From: Acidisoma sp. L85
GTDB taxonomy: Bacteria; Pseudomonadota; Alphaproteobacteria; Acetobacterales; Acetobacteraceae
Direction of reading: 5' to 3'
Length of the DNA: 64,000 nt
Assembly (NCBI RefSeq): GCF_009765865.1
Contig: NZ_LMUQ01000061.1
Coordinates: 498,098 to 562,097, forward strand
The notes under the pieces are model-generated. The model was not told the DNA's origin. It did no database searches and saw only the letters and a list, made by a program, of their open reading frames with translations. Shown piece by piece: positions 48,236-56,534 of this stretch. Within the stretch, counting starts at the first letter, position 1. Each line of letters begins with the position of its first letter. The position numbers were made by a program, and so were the translations under genes.

Positions 48236-49093
48236 TCACTCGCTTACGGTATCCGACAGACTGCCGCGAACGTAGTTAAGGCTCGCGCGCAGTGTCGTTT
48301 CTATCGCCGCCAACGCCACGGCCTCGGGCCGGCGCACCGGCAAGGCGTCCAGACCGCGATGGAGCCGAAGCGGAATCTCGATGCTGATGGGAAGCCCCGG
48401 GAAACCTGTTAGGCCAGACAAAACCGGTCGGTAGTCGATATCTCCGGCGCCAAGCGTCACAAAATACCAGCCACCCGCGCGCCGCTTGACATCCTTGATG
48501 TGGAAATGCGCGCTGCTCGGCAGGGCTAGCAAGCCGTCTTCCGCCGCATCTTTGTCGTCCTTCATGTGCGACACGCGATTGCCTGGATCGAAGTTGAGCC
48601 GCACCTGCGGCGACCCGATCGCGCGCACCAGTTCCACCCCGTCGGCCGCCGTGTTGACGAGATCATCCTCTCCGTTCCCCGGATTCTCCAGTCCGATGGT
48701 GAGACCGATCGCCGCGCCGTGTTGCGCGAGCGCATCGATGTTCATGCGGAATTGTTTCGCGCGGACGCGCAGGCTGGCATTGGTGTTGATGATCCCGGCG
48801 CCGAGCGTCCGCGCGAAATCCATGCGGCGCCGAAAGACTTCCAGCGCGTCCGGGGTGCCAAGATCCATGTGAGCGGAGACGGCGTGGCAGCGCAGACCGC
48901 TCGCGGCCATGGCTCGACGGTAAGCGGTGGCAGCGGTCTTGGAGAAAGCCTCTTCCGTGAAGGGTTCCGTATAGCCAACGATATAAGCTGGCTCGACATG
49001 GCTCACCCCGCAATTGGCGAGGCTGTCGAGGGTCGCGCCAAGCGGGTAGCCGTCATAGGGCGCAGCCGAAACCGAGAGAATGCGGTTGCCCAT
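48236..49093 (-). CDS. Sugar phosphate isomerase/epimerase family (TIM barrel)
   Basis: A 285-residue xylose-isomerase-like TIM barrel (PF01261). Likely metal ligands lie in GLENPG, NFDPGN, HFHIKDV and SIEIP, the usual Glu-Asp-His-Glu set. Relatives isomerise or epimerise hydroxypyruvate, sugars or inosose. It starts 6 bp after the M55 peptidase gene, at the end of the peptide-uptake operon, so it may handle a product of peptide or amino-sugar breakdown. That role is inferred from position only. Confidence 0.85.
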   Translation of the reverse strand: MGNRILSVSAAPYDGYPLGATLDSLANCGVSHVEPAYIVGYTEPFTEEAFSKTAATAYRRAMAASGLRCHAVSAHMDLGTPDALEVFRRRMDFARTLGAGIINTNASLRVRAKQFRMNIDALAQHGAAIGLTIGLENPGNGEDDLVNTAADGVELVRAIGSPQVRLNFDPGNRVSHMKDDKDAAEDGLLALPSSAHFHIKDVKRRAGGWYFVTLGAGDIDYRPVLSGLTGFPGLPISIEIPLRLHRGLDALPVRRPEAVALAAIETTLRASLNYVRGSLSDTVSE

Positions 49094-49099
49094 CAGAGA

Positions 49100-49924
49100 T
49101 TAGGATACCGCGTTCCCAAGCACTGCGCAGGTCATCATCCAGCCGATGGCGTCAGCGATACTACAACCGTCGAAGGCAATGCTCAGCGGCGCGGGACGCA
49201 GCGAACCGGGAATGCGCGCGCAGATGTCGGCGAGCGTCACGCTGGTCAAGTCAAAGGCAACACTGCAAGGCTCGGATACGCGATAAGGCTTGATCTCACC
49301 GGCGCGCTTGACGGCGGCCTCCGCGCCCGCACGGATACGCTCGCGCGCGACCTGCGGCGAGAGCGAACGCGCCGCGCGCTGGCCGAGCGCCGTCTTCACG
49401 CGAACGAATTCGGCACCGGGAAACAGAGTGCCGCAGGTCCGCTCGGTCACGTCGTCACCCGAGAGCAGGATCACCGGCACGCCCATCGCACCACCATAGG
49501 CGCCGAAAAACATCGCCTCCGAGGCACGCTCGCCATTCAAGCGAACCTCGGTGAAGGCGCGCGAACTCACTGTATGAGCGAGCACGCCGTGATCGGCACC
49601 CGGCGCGTGATAGCCGACGCACATCGCACCGGCGTACGAGGGATCCAGACCCTCAAACATTGAGGCCATCTTGATATTGCCGCGGATGAGTTCGGCGCGC
49701 GGGTCGAGCAGGTCCGGGATGATGTTGACCATCGGCCCATGGCTGTCATTGACCAGCACCTCCGTCGCGCCGCCATCGAAGGCACCGGCGACCGCGGCAT
49801 TCGCCTCTTCCGTCATCAGGCGGCGGGAGTGCTCGTATTCAAGATTACCCGGCTGGCCTTGCTCCGGGATCACGACGCCCGCAACGCCCTCAATGTCCAT
49901 TGAGATGAAGATTTTCTTGGTCAC
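49100..49924 (-). CDS. dppA: M55-family D-aminopeptidase (DppA-like)
   Basis: Zinc peptidase related to Bacillus DppA, a decameric D-aminopeptidase acting on peptides such as D-Ala-D-Ala. Zinc ligands include Asp10 and Glu12 in FISMDIEGVAG, and His residues in VNDSHGPMVN and CVGYHAPGADHGVLAHT. I chose GTG 49924 because GGAGGAG lies about 8 bases upstream; an ATG at 49969 would add a basic tail and has no such site. 274 residues, the family norm. It sits between the C69 peptidase and the isomerase in the operon. Confidence 0.92.
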   Translation of the reverse strand: MTKKIFISMDIEGVAGVVIPEQGQPGNLEYEHSRRLMTEEANAAVAGAFDGGATEVLVNDSHGPMVNIIPDLLDPRAELIRGNIKMASMFEGLDPSYAGAMCVGYHAPGADHGVLAHTVSSRAFTEVRLNGERASEAMFFGAYGGAMGVPVILLSGDDVTERTCGTLFPGAEFVRVKTALGQRAARSLSPQVARERIRAGAEAAVKRAGEIKPYRVSEPCSVAFDLTSVTLADICARIPGSLRPAPLSIAFDGCSIADAIGWMMTCAVLGNAVS

Positions 49925-49965
49925 GTCTTTGTCTCCTCCCGATCGACGGCGCTCAGGCCGACTAA

Positions 49966-51252
49966 TCAAAGCGCCAGCGAAGCCTCAGCGTTGAACCGCT
50001 CCCACATCGCGCCATAGCCCTTATGCGCGAAACCATAAGTGCGGGACTGCAGGCGCTCGATCAGAGTATCCGTCGCACTGGCCGCCGTTTGCCAGCACCA
50101 CTCCACGAATTCTGATTGCTCCTGTAGCGTGCCGGTTCGGACAGTCTCGGACTGGCGATGAAACTCCCGCTCGAGCACGTCGAATTCCGCGCGGATTTCC
50201 GGCTTGACCTCGCGGTAATGCGCCATCGCCCGGCGATGCAGCCGCTCATGCCGCCACCACAGCGTGCCGTCGGTATCGACGCCGCTTGGCTGAAGCCCAA
50301 CGCTCGGTAGGGGAATGCCGAAGAACAGCGGCTTGAAGATCGACAGATCGGTGGCCGAGGTACCCGTCATCCACACCACGAGGCTATCCGCGCGCGTCTC
50401 GGTGATCATGGCACCGGTCGCGTGCCAGAAACGCTGCGGCGAGGGTCCGGCATGCATGCACAGTTTCGTCGAGCGATCGCCCTCGGTCACGTCATACGTT
50501 GCCTCGTCGCCGACATCCCGCAGCACCGCCGCCATGTCGTGCATCGTGATGCTGCCACGCCGCGCCGCGAGCAGCCCGGCGGCGCAGCTCTCACGCTCAT
50601 CCGCGCCGCTGTCGTATTCGCGCGCGGGATCGACGAACATCGCGCGGAAATCCGGCTTGGTGCCGTTGGCCGTCAGCGAAGACAGGTCCCAATCCGCGCC
50701 GATCTGGATGCGGTTGGAGATCGCCTCCGTCGCTCGCGCCCGCCGCGCGGCCCAGTGATGGCCGGCGCAATTCACGATCCACGCCTCATGGCGATCGGCG
50801 ATGAGCAAACCAGAATCGAAGCAGTAATTGCCCATCATTTGGCAGTTGCCGCCCTGGCCGAACTGCACGACATGCGCGCCGATGACATCCACCGCCTCAC
50901 GCGCCGTCGTCGCGCGCTCCAGACCGAGGCGCAGGAGATCGAGCACGACAACCCCGTCCTTCTCGGCGCGCTGATTGGTGAAGATCGCCTCGTCACCGAT
51001 CGCCACGCCATGCTCATTACAGCCGATCTCCCCGCCCCAGCTCCAGAAGGAACGGTCGAGGATGATCTCATGCGTATGGAGCGCTTGCGGGATCGTCATA
51101 TGCGTCACGCGCACCGCCGCGCCGGGAAGGTAGTCGCGCGCCGGGAAACGCAGAATCTGCTGCGCCTCATTGACTTCGGTGTCGGCGTTTTTCGCCAGCA
51201 GCATCGCGCCGTCGGCTGTCGCCTCGGGCAGTGCTACGATCGTGTCGCACAT
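49966..51252 (-). CDS. C69/U34-family dipeptidase
   Basis: An N-terminal-nucleophile hydrolase, 428 residues. The start MCDTIVALPEATADGAMLLAKNAD is diagnostic: after removal of Met, Cys2 becomes the nucleophile. SWGGEIGCNEHGVAIGDEAIF is the other conserved block. Family members (for example Lactobacillus dipeptidase A) cut dipeptides broadly. It follows the D-amino-acid dehydrogenase gene by 19 bp. Beside an M55 D-aminopeptidase it would complete intracellular cleavage of imported short peptides. Confidence 0.92.
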   Translation of the reverse strand: MCDTIVALPEATADGAMLLAKNADTEVNEAQQILRFPARDYLPGAAVRVTHMTIPQALHTHEIILDRSFWSWGGEIGCNEHGVAIGDEAIFTNQRAEKDGVVVLDLLRLGLERATTAREAVDVIGAHVVQFGQGGNCQMMGNYCFDSGLLIADRHEAWIVNCAGHHWAARRARATEAISNRIQIGADWDLSSLTANGTKPDFRAMFVDPAREYDSGADERESCAAGLLAARRGSITMHDMAAVLRDVGDEATYDVTEGDRSTKLCMHAGPSPQRFWHATGAMITETRADSLVVWMTGTSATDLSIFKPLFFGIPLPSVGLQPSGVDTDGTLWWRHERLHRRAMAHYREVKPEIRAEFDVLEREFHRQSETVRTGTLQEQSEFVEWCWQTAASATDTLIERLQSRTYGFAHKGYGAMWERFNAEASLAL

Positions 51253-51271
51253 CGCTTCTTCCTCTCAGCAG

Positions 51272-52534
51272 TCAGAACCGTTCGGCACGGTACGGCGTGG
51301 GATCGGTGAAGGGCTTGTCCCCCATCATCATCTCGGCGATGAGGCGGCCGGTGGTGGGACCGAGGGTGAGGCCGTGATGCGCGTGGCCGAAGGCATACCA
51401 CAAACCCGGCTGGCCCGGCGCCGGCCCGATGATCGGCATCATATCCGGCGTGCAGGGACGCGCACCCAGCCAAGGCTTGGGATCGAGCGCTGTGCCCAGC
51501 GCCGGCATAAGGCGCCGCGCGGCGGGCTCTGCGCGGCCGAGCTGCACCGGGGTCGGCCGGGCATCGCGGTCGGCGAACTCCGCGCCGGTGGTCAGCCGGA
51601 TGCCGCGCCGCATGGGCGCCAGCATATAGCCGTTGGTGACATCCAGCACCGGCCCGTTCAGTAGGGCGTTGCCGTCCGGCTTGTAATGCATGTGGTAGCC
51701 GCGCTTGACGAAAAGCGGCGCGTTGTAGCCGAGCGGCTTGGTGATCTCCGGGGCCCAGGCGCCCAGCGCAACTACCGCCCGCCGCGCCGTCACCGCGCCG
51801 TCATTAGTCCCGACCCGCCAGCCGCCGCCGCTCGCCGATAAGGTGCGCGCGTCGCCTACCCGCAACACACCGCCGAGCCGCTCGAACAATCCGACATAGG
51901 CGAGGGTCAGCGCATGCGGATCGCTGACCGCCACCGCCTGCTGCCAATGCAGCCCGCCCACCAAGCCTTGCCGCAAATGCGGTTCGTGCCGCGCCAATGC
52001 GCCCGCGTCGAGCGCCTGATGCGTGACGCCGAATTCGCGCTGCATGACCTCAGCTTCCGCCAGCGCTTCCTCAAGCTTGCGCGGATCCTCATGCGCCTGC
52101 GTCCAGCCGGTCGGGCGGAGCAGATCCATTGCACCCGCTGCCTCGGCGAGCGCCGCATGGTCATGCACGCTCTCGGCGATCAGCGGCGCGTAGAGGCGGG
52201 CGATGGCGAGGTAACGATCCCGCTGTGAGTGATGCCAATAGCGGAAGAAAGGCGAGACCAGGCGCGGCAACATCGACGGATGATAGAAAGCCTCGGTCGA
52301 GCGGTTGCGCGCGTAGCGGAAAAGCTCGGCGAGGCCGCGCGGGAAGATATGCGGGAACACCGCCTCGCGCTGGATGATGCCGGCATTGCCGAAAGAGGTC
52401 TCCTCACCCGGCGCCCGGCGATCGACCAGCACCACGCGCAACCCGCGCATCTGCAGATGCACCGCGACGGAAACACCGACGACGCCACCGCCTAATACGA
52501 TGGCGTCGAACTCCTCCACGCGGTCACTGCACAT
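51272..52534 (-). CDS. D-amino-acid dehydrogenase (DadA-like FAD oxidoreductase)
   Basis: A 420-residue flavoprotein of the DAO family. The FAD motif is DAIVLGGGVVGVSVAVHL (10-27), followed by VLVDRRAPGEETSFGNAGII. VKRGYHMHY and the C-terminal GHAHHGLTLGPTTGRLIAEMM are typical of DadA. Such enzymes oxidise D-amino acids to keto acids and ammonia, giving electrons to quinone. The gene overlaps dppF by 11 bp. It fits the operon by consuming the D-residues released by the D-aminopeptidase. D-specificity is inferred from family and context. Confidence 0.88.
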   Translation of the reverse strand: MCSDRVEEFDAIVLGGGVVGVSVAVHLQMRGLRVVLVDRRAPGEETSFGNAGIIQREAVFPHIFPRGLAELFRYARNRSTEAFYHPSMLPRLVSPFFRYWHHSQRDRYLAIARLYAPLIAESVHDHAALAEAAGAMDLLRPTGWTQAHEDPRKLEEALAEAEVMQREFGVTHQALDAGALARHEPHLRQGLVGGLHWQQAVAVSDPHALTLAYVGLFERLGGVLRVGDARTLSASGGGWRVGTNDGAVTARRAVVALGAWAPEITKPLGYNAPLFVKRGYHMHYKPDGNALLNGPVLDVTNGYMLAPMRRGIRLTTGAEFADRDARPTPVQLGRAEPAARRLMPALGTALDPKPWLGARPCTPDMMPIIGPAPGQPGLWYAFGHAHHGLTLGPTTGRLIAEMMMGDKPFTDPTPYRAERF

Positions 52535-53516
52535 GGTCGGCCGCGAAATGGCAGGCGGCCCAGCGGCGTCCGGGCAACGTCACACGCGGCGGAGGCGTCT
52601 CGCAGATCGACCGCGCCTCCGGGCAGCGCGTGCGGAAGGGACAGCCGCTCGGCGGATCGACGGCGCTTGGCGGCTCACCGGCCAGCGGCGCCTCGCTCGA
52701 CACCGCCGAGGGGTCGGCGCGCGGCACCGCCGCCAGCAGCGCGCGGGTATAGGGATGCGCGGGATGCGCGAAGACCGCCGCGGTGGGTCCGTTTTCAACC
52801 ATGGTGCCGAGATACATCACGCCCACGGTCTCGCAGAGATATTCGATCACGCCAAGATCGTGGCTGATGAACATAAGCGCGAGACCAAGGTCTCGCCGCA
52901 GATCCGCGAGTAGGTTGAGCACCTGCGCCCGTACGGACACATCCAGGCCCGACACCGCCTCATCCGCGACCAAAAGGCGCGGCCGCAGGGACAGCGCGCG
53001 GGCAATGCCGACGCGTTGCCGCTGCCCGCCCGATAGTTCGGAGGGGTACCGCGCTCCCGCCGAAGCCGGTAGGCCGACGCGTTGCAGCAGCCGCGCTACC
53101 TCCTCCGCCACTTCGCCACTCGGCACGACGCCGTGCAGTCGGATCGGCTCGGCGATGGCGGCACCGATGCGCATGCGCGGATTGAGCGAGGAATAGGGAT
53201 CCTGGAAGACCATCTGAACCTGCCGCCGCAACGCGCGCTTACCGGCGGCATCGAGGCGCGCGATGTCCTGCCCGTCGAACAGGATCACCCCATCATCCGG
53301 CGGCAGCAGACCCAGCACCATGCGGCCGAGCGTCGTCTTGCCACAGCCCGACTCGCCGACCAGCCCGAAGCTTTCGCGCGGCGCTATGGTGAAACCAACG
53401 TTATGCGCCGCCTGCACGCGCCTCTGCGCTTGCCCGGCGAGCGCCGCCATCAGCGGCCGCCGCAGCGGGAAATACTTGTAGAGTGCCTGCACGGAGAGGA
53501 GCGGCGTCTCAGCCAT
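52524..53516 (-). CDS. dppF: Dipeptide/oligopeptide ABC transporter ATPase (DppF-like)
   Basis: Second ATPase of the peptide importer, 330 residues. Walker [10 protein letters not shown] (about 53-61), signature [15 protein letters not shown], Walker [13 protein letters not shown] and H-loop MFISHDLG. The C-terminal oligopeptide-type extension with four conserved Cys-like positions is partly present ([14 protein letters not shown]), as expected for the iron-sulfur-binding tail. I chose ATG 53516 (MAETPLLSV), which overlaps dppD by 8 bp; the frame's upstream part is the dppD shadow. Confidence 0.93.
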   Translation of the reverse strand: MAETPLLSVQALYKYFPLRRPLMAALAGQAQRRVQAAHNVGFTIAPRESFGLVGESGCGKTTLGRMVLGLLPPDDGVILFDGQDIARLDAAGKRALRRQVQMVFQDPYSSLNPRMRIGAAIAEPIRLHGVVPSGEVAEEVARLLQRVGLPASAGARYPSELSGGQRQRVGIARALSLRPRLLVADEAVSGLDVSVRAQVLNLLADLRRDLGLALMFISHDLGVIEYLCETVGVMYLGTMVENGPTAAVFAHPAHPYTRALLAAVPRADPSAVSSEAPLAGEPPSAVDPPSGCPFRTRCPEARSICETPPPRVTLPGRRWAACHFAADHVQ

Positions 53517-54489
53517 GCCCCGCCTCCATCGGATGATAGCAGGCGAAGCCACCGCCGCCCGAATGCCGCGTCCAGGATGGGAATGTCGTCTCGCATACCG
53601 TGGAGCGGCGGGGGCAGCGCGGCGCGAACGGACAGCCGGGAGGTTTCTGCGCCGGATCAGGCGGCATACCGGCGATCGGGTGCAGCGGATGCGCGGCGCG
53701 GCTGCCGCGCGGGATCGAGTCCAGCAGCGCCACCGTATAAGGATGCGCGGGGGCCTTGAAGATGCGCGCGATCGGCGCTTCCTCGACAATGCGCCCGGCA
53801 TACATCACCGCGACGCGGTCGCAGGTCTGCGCCACCACGCCAAGGTCATGCGTCACCAGGATCAGCGCCATGCCGAGCCGTTTGCGCAGATCCGAGAGCA
53901 GTCGCAGGATCTGCGCCTGGATGGTGACATCCAGCGCCGTCGTCGGCTCATCCGCCAGCAGCAAGCGCGGCGAGCAGGCGAGCGCGATGGCGATCGCCGT
54001 GCGCTGCCGCTGCCCACCCGAAAGCTCATGCGGATAGGCTGCCGCTATGCGCTGCGGATCGGGCAAGCCGACCAGCCGCATCACCTCCTGCGTGCGCTCG
54101 CGGCCACCGTCCCGGCCGCCTTTGCCGTGGGTGCGCAAACCCTCCGCCACTTGCTGGCCGACCGTGATGACCGGGTTGAGCGCGGTGAGCGGATCCTGGA
54201 ACACCATGCCGATGCCGGCGCCGCGTATGGGCCGCAGCGTCGCCTCGGACGCCTGCGCCAGTTGGTTGCCCTCGAAAGCCACGGTTCCGGCGGTGATCCG
54301 CACGCGGGCCGCCAGCAGGCGGATCACCGCCCGGATGGTCGTGCTTTTGCCGCAGCCAGATTCGCCGACGATGCCGTAAGCCTCGCCCTGGCGCACCGCG
54401 AAGGACACATCCTCCACCAGCGGCACCGTCGCACCCCTGCGGGTGAGACCGATGCCCAGACCCTGCACTTGCAGAAGCGCGCCGCTCAT
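53509..54489 (-). CDS. dppD: Dipeptide/oligopeptide ABC transporter ATPase (DppD-like)
   Basis: First ATPase of the peptide importer, 326 residues. Walker [10 protein letters not shown] (about 39-47), Q-loop [12 protein letters not shown], signature [15 protein letters not shown], Walker [14 protein letters not shown]-loop LVTHDLG, and the Cys-bearing tail [14 protein letters not shown]. Its first base overlaps the last base of dppC. Both ATPases of this transporter look intact, in contrast to GlpS/GlpT. Confidence 0.94.
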   Translation of the reverse strand: MSGALLQVQGLGIGLTRRGATVPLVEDVSFAVRQGEAYGIVGESGCGKSTTIRAVIRLLAARVRITAGTVAFEGNQLAQASEATLRPIRGAGIGMVFQDPLTALNPVITVGQQVAEGLRTHGKGGRDGGRERTQEVMRLVGLPDPQRIAAAYPHELSGGQRQRTAIAIALACSPRLLLADEPTTALDVTIQAQILRLLSDLRKRLGMALILVTHDLGVVAQTCDRVAVMYAGRIVEEAPIARIFKAPAHPYTVALLDSIPRGSRAAHPLHPIAGMPPDPAQKPPGCPFAPRCPRRSTVCETTFPSWTRHSGGGGFACYHPMEAGHG

Positions 54490-55301
54490 CAGCGCCCGAG
54501 CTCCGGCCGCAACACATCCGCCAGGCCGTCACCGAGCAGGCTGAAGGACACCGCGAGCGCCACGATGGCAAGGCCCGGAAACGCGCTGATCCAGGGTGCC
54601 TGGCTCACGAAACTATAGCCGTCCGCGATGATCAGCCCCCATTCCGCCGCCGGCGGTTGCGCGCCGAGGCCGAGGAAGCCGAGCGAACTGCCCGTGAAAA
54701 CCGCGAGGATGACATCCGAACTCGCATAGATCAGCGATTGCGTGATGACATTGGGCAGAACATGGCGGGCGAGGATGCGGGTATTGCCGAAACCCAGGAT
54801 ATTCGCCGCCTGCACGTAATCCATTTGCTTGACGACGAGAATTTCGGAGCGGGTGATGCGGGCATAGCTCACCCAGTTCACCACCGCGACGGCGATATAC
54901 ATATTCGTCAGGCCCGGCCCAAGCACGGCGACGATGGCGATGACCGCGACGAGGAAGGGAAAGGCGACAGCGACATCCGCAAGCCGCATCGACAGCCCGT
55001 CAAAGAAGCCGCCGAAGTAGCCGCCGATGATGCCAATGGTCGTGCCGATGATAAAGACCGGCACCACGCAGAACAGGCCGATCTGCAAATCCAGCCGTGT
55101 TCCATAGACGACCCGCGTAAAGACGCCGCGTCCGAGATTGTCGGTGCCGAACGGAAAGGCGAGGCTCGGCGGATGCAGCGAATGCATCAGATCCATCGTC
55201 GTCGGATCGCCGGTGAGCAGCATCGGTCCGAAGACCGCGAGCAAGATCCAGGCGATCAGCAGCCCGACACCGAGCTTGAGATTGCGGGGCCAGTTTCTCA
55301 C
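54489..55301 (-). CDS. dppC: Dipeptide ABC transporter permease (DppC-like)
   Basis: Inner-membrane permease, 270 residues, about six membrane helices. The family opening is FGTDNLGRGVFTRVVYGTRLDLQIG (about 51-75), which follows the long first periplasmic loop. The EAA region is YVQAANILGFGNTRILARHVLPNV. It overlaps dppB by four bases (ATGA) and dppD by one, so translation is coupled along the transporter genes. Confidence 0.94.
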   Translation of the reverse strand: MRNWPRNLKLGVGLLIAWILLAVFGPMLLTGDPTTMDLMHSLHPPSLAFPFGTDNLGRGVFTRVVYGTRLDLQIGLFCVVPVFIIGTTIGIIGGYFGGFFDGLSMRLADVAVAFPFLVAVIAIVAVLGPGLTNMYIAVAVVNWVSYARITRSEILVVKQMDYVQAANILGFGNTRILARHVLPNVITQSLIYASSDVILAVFTGSSLGFLGLGAQPPAAEWGLIIADGYSFVSQAPWISAFPGLAIVALAVSFSLLGDGLADVLRPELGR

Positions 55302-56242
55302 CCGATCTGCGCCTTTCGCACACGCGGATCGAGCAGCATCTGGAGCAGATCGGTGGCGAGGTAGATCAGCACCACGATGACGCCAAAGATCAGCGTCACC
55401 ATCTGGATCGTCGGGTAATCGCGCGTGTTGATCGAGCTGATCATGAGCTGGCCCAGACCGGGCACCGAGAAGACATTCTCCACGATCACCGTCGAGCCGA
55501 CGAGGAAGCCGATGTTGAGACCCAGCACGCCAATCGCCGGCAGGATCGCAACTCGAAGGGCGTGGCGCAGCAACACCGCCCAGCCGCTCAGCCCCTTCGC
55601 GCGCGCCGTATCAATGAAGCCGGCACCCAGCGCCTCGGTCATGCTGCTGCGCAGGGCCCGCATCACCAGCGGCGCCACATTCAGAGAAATAGTCAGCGCG
55701 GGCAGGAACAGGTTGAACATCCGCTGCCCCCAGGTATTGCCATAACCGCCGATGGGGAAAATCTTGAAGGTGACCGATAGGAGCAGGATCAGGATGAAGC
55801 CCGTCCAATAGGGCGGCAGACCGACGCCCACGGTCGAGACGATCCGCACGACATGATCCGCCGCGCGGTCGCGCCGCGTCGCCGCGAGGATACCGGCGGG
55901 AACGGCGAGGACGAGCGTGAGCACGGTGCTATAGGCCAGCAGCAGCAGGGTCGGCACCGCGCGCTCTCCGACCAGCCGGGCGATCGGCTCGCCGTAGTAA
56001 TAGGACTGCCCGAAATCGCCCTGCACCAGGTTGCGCAGGTAGATCAGATACTGCACCACGATACTGTCATTCAGCCCCAGCCGCGCCCGCACCGCCGCCA
56101 GCAAATCGGGCGTCGCATGAATGCCGAGGATGGCACGCGCCGGATCACCCGGAATCAGCCTCACGAGCAGAAAGACCGCGAGCGTGATCCCGAGCGCCAC
56201 CGGGATCATCAGCAACAGGCGGCGAAGGATATAGCTCAGCAT
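55298..56242 (-). CDS. dppB: Dipeptide ABC transporter permease (DppB-like)
   Basis: Inner-membrane permease, 314 residues, beginning MLSYILRRLLLMIPVALGITLAVFLLVRLIPGDPA, the classic DppB N-terminus. The EAA region is FIDTARAKGLSGWAVLLRHALRVAILP. It is the first gene after the gap that separates it from the binding-protein gene; that 292-bp gap carries palindromic repeats. Six membrane helices are expected. Confidence 0.94.
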   Translation of the reverse strand: MLSYILRRLLLMIPVALGITLAVFLLVRLIPGDPARAILGIHATPDLLAAVRARLGLNDSIVVQYLIYLRNLVQGDFGQSYYYGEPIARLVGERAVPTLLLLAYSTVLTLVLAVPAGILAATRRDRAADHVVRIVSTVGVGLPPYWTGFILILLLSVTFKIFPIGGYGNTWGQRMFNLFLPALTISLNVAPLVMRALRSSMTEALGAGFIDTARAKGLSGWAVLLRHALRVAILPAIGVLGLNIGFLVGSTVIVENVFSVPGLGQLMISSINTRDYPTIQMVTLIFGVIVVLIYLATDLLQMLLDPRVRKAQIG

Positions 56243-56333
56243 GAGGCGGGTCTCGCGGCCACCGCTGGCATCGTCAGCGGAGGGTGCCCTGCCAGGGACC
56301 GAGCAACCACGACTTGCTTGGGGCCAGCAGGCA

Positions 56334-56367
56334 AGGCGTGGATGGCACGCCTACGCGTGCCATGACG
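56334..56367. repeat. Dispersed palindrome, single stem-loop
   Basis: AGGCGTGGATGGCACGC-CTAC-GCGTGCCATGACG. One loop base differs from other copies (CTAC instead of CTTC) while the stem is unchanged. It lies in the gap between the peptide-binding-protein gene and dppB. Confidence 0.78.
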
Positions 56368-56404
56368 GGAGAGGCGTGGCGGTGGGAAGCCGTAGACCAC
56401 CACC

Positions 56405-56498
56405 GTCATCCTCGGCGAAGGCCGAGGATCCACGCCTTCCTTGCGGTCCGAAGGGGTGCACGGCATAGGGCGTCCGACACGCCTATGTGTGCCATGAC
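56405..56498. repeat. Dispersed palindrome, paired stem-loops
   Basis: The first stem-loop is GTCATCCTCGG-CGAAGG-CCGAGGATCC followed by ACGCC. The second is GACACGCC-TATG-TGTGCCATGAC, partly decayed. It shares the gap with the copy at 56334-56367; together they could stabilise the 3' end of the binding-protein mRNA. Confidence 0.75.
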
Positions 56499-56534
56499 GA
56501 GGGAATCCTTGCGCCGCGAACCCAAGCCCGCGCC

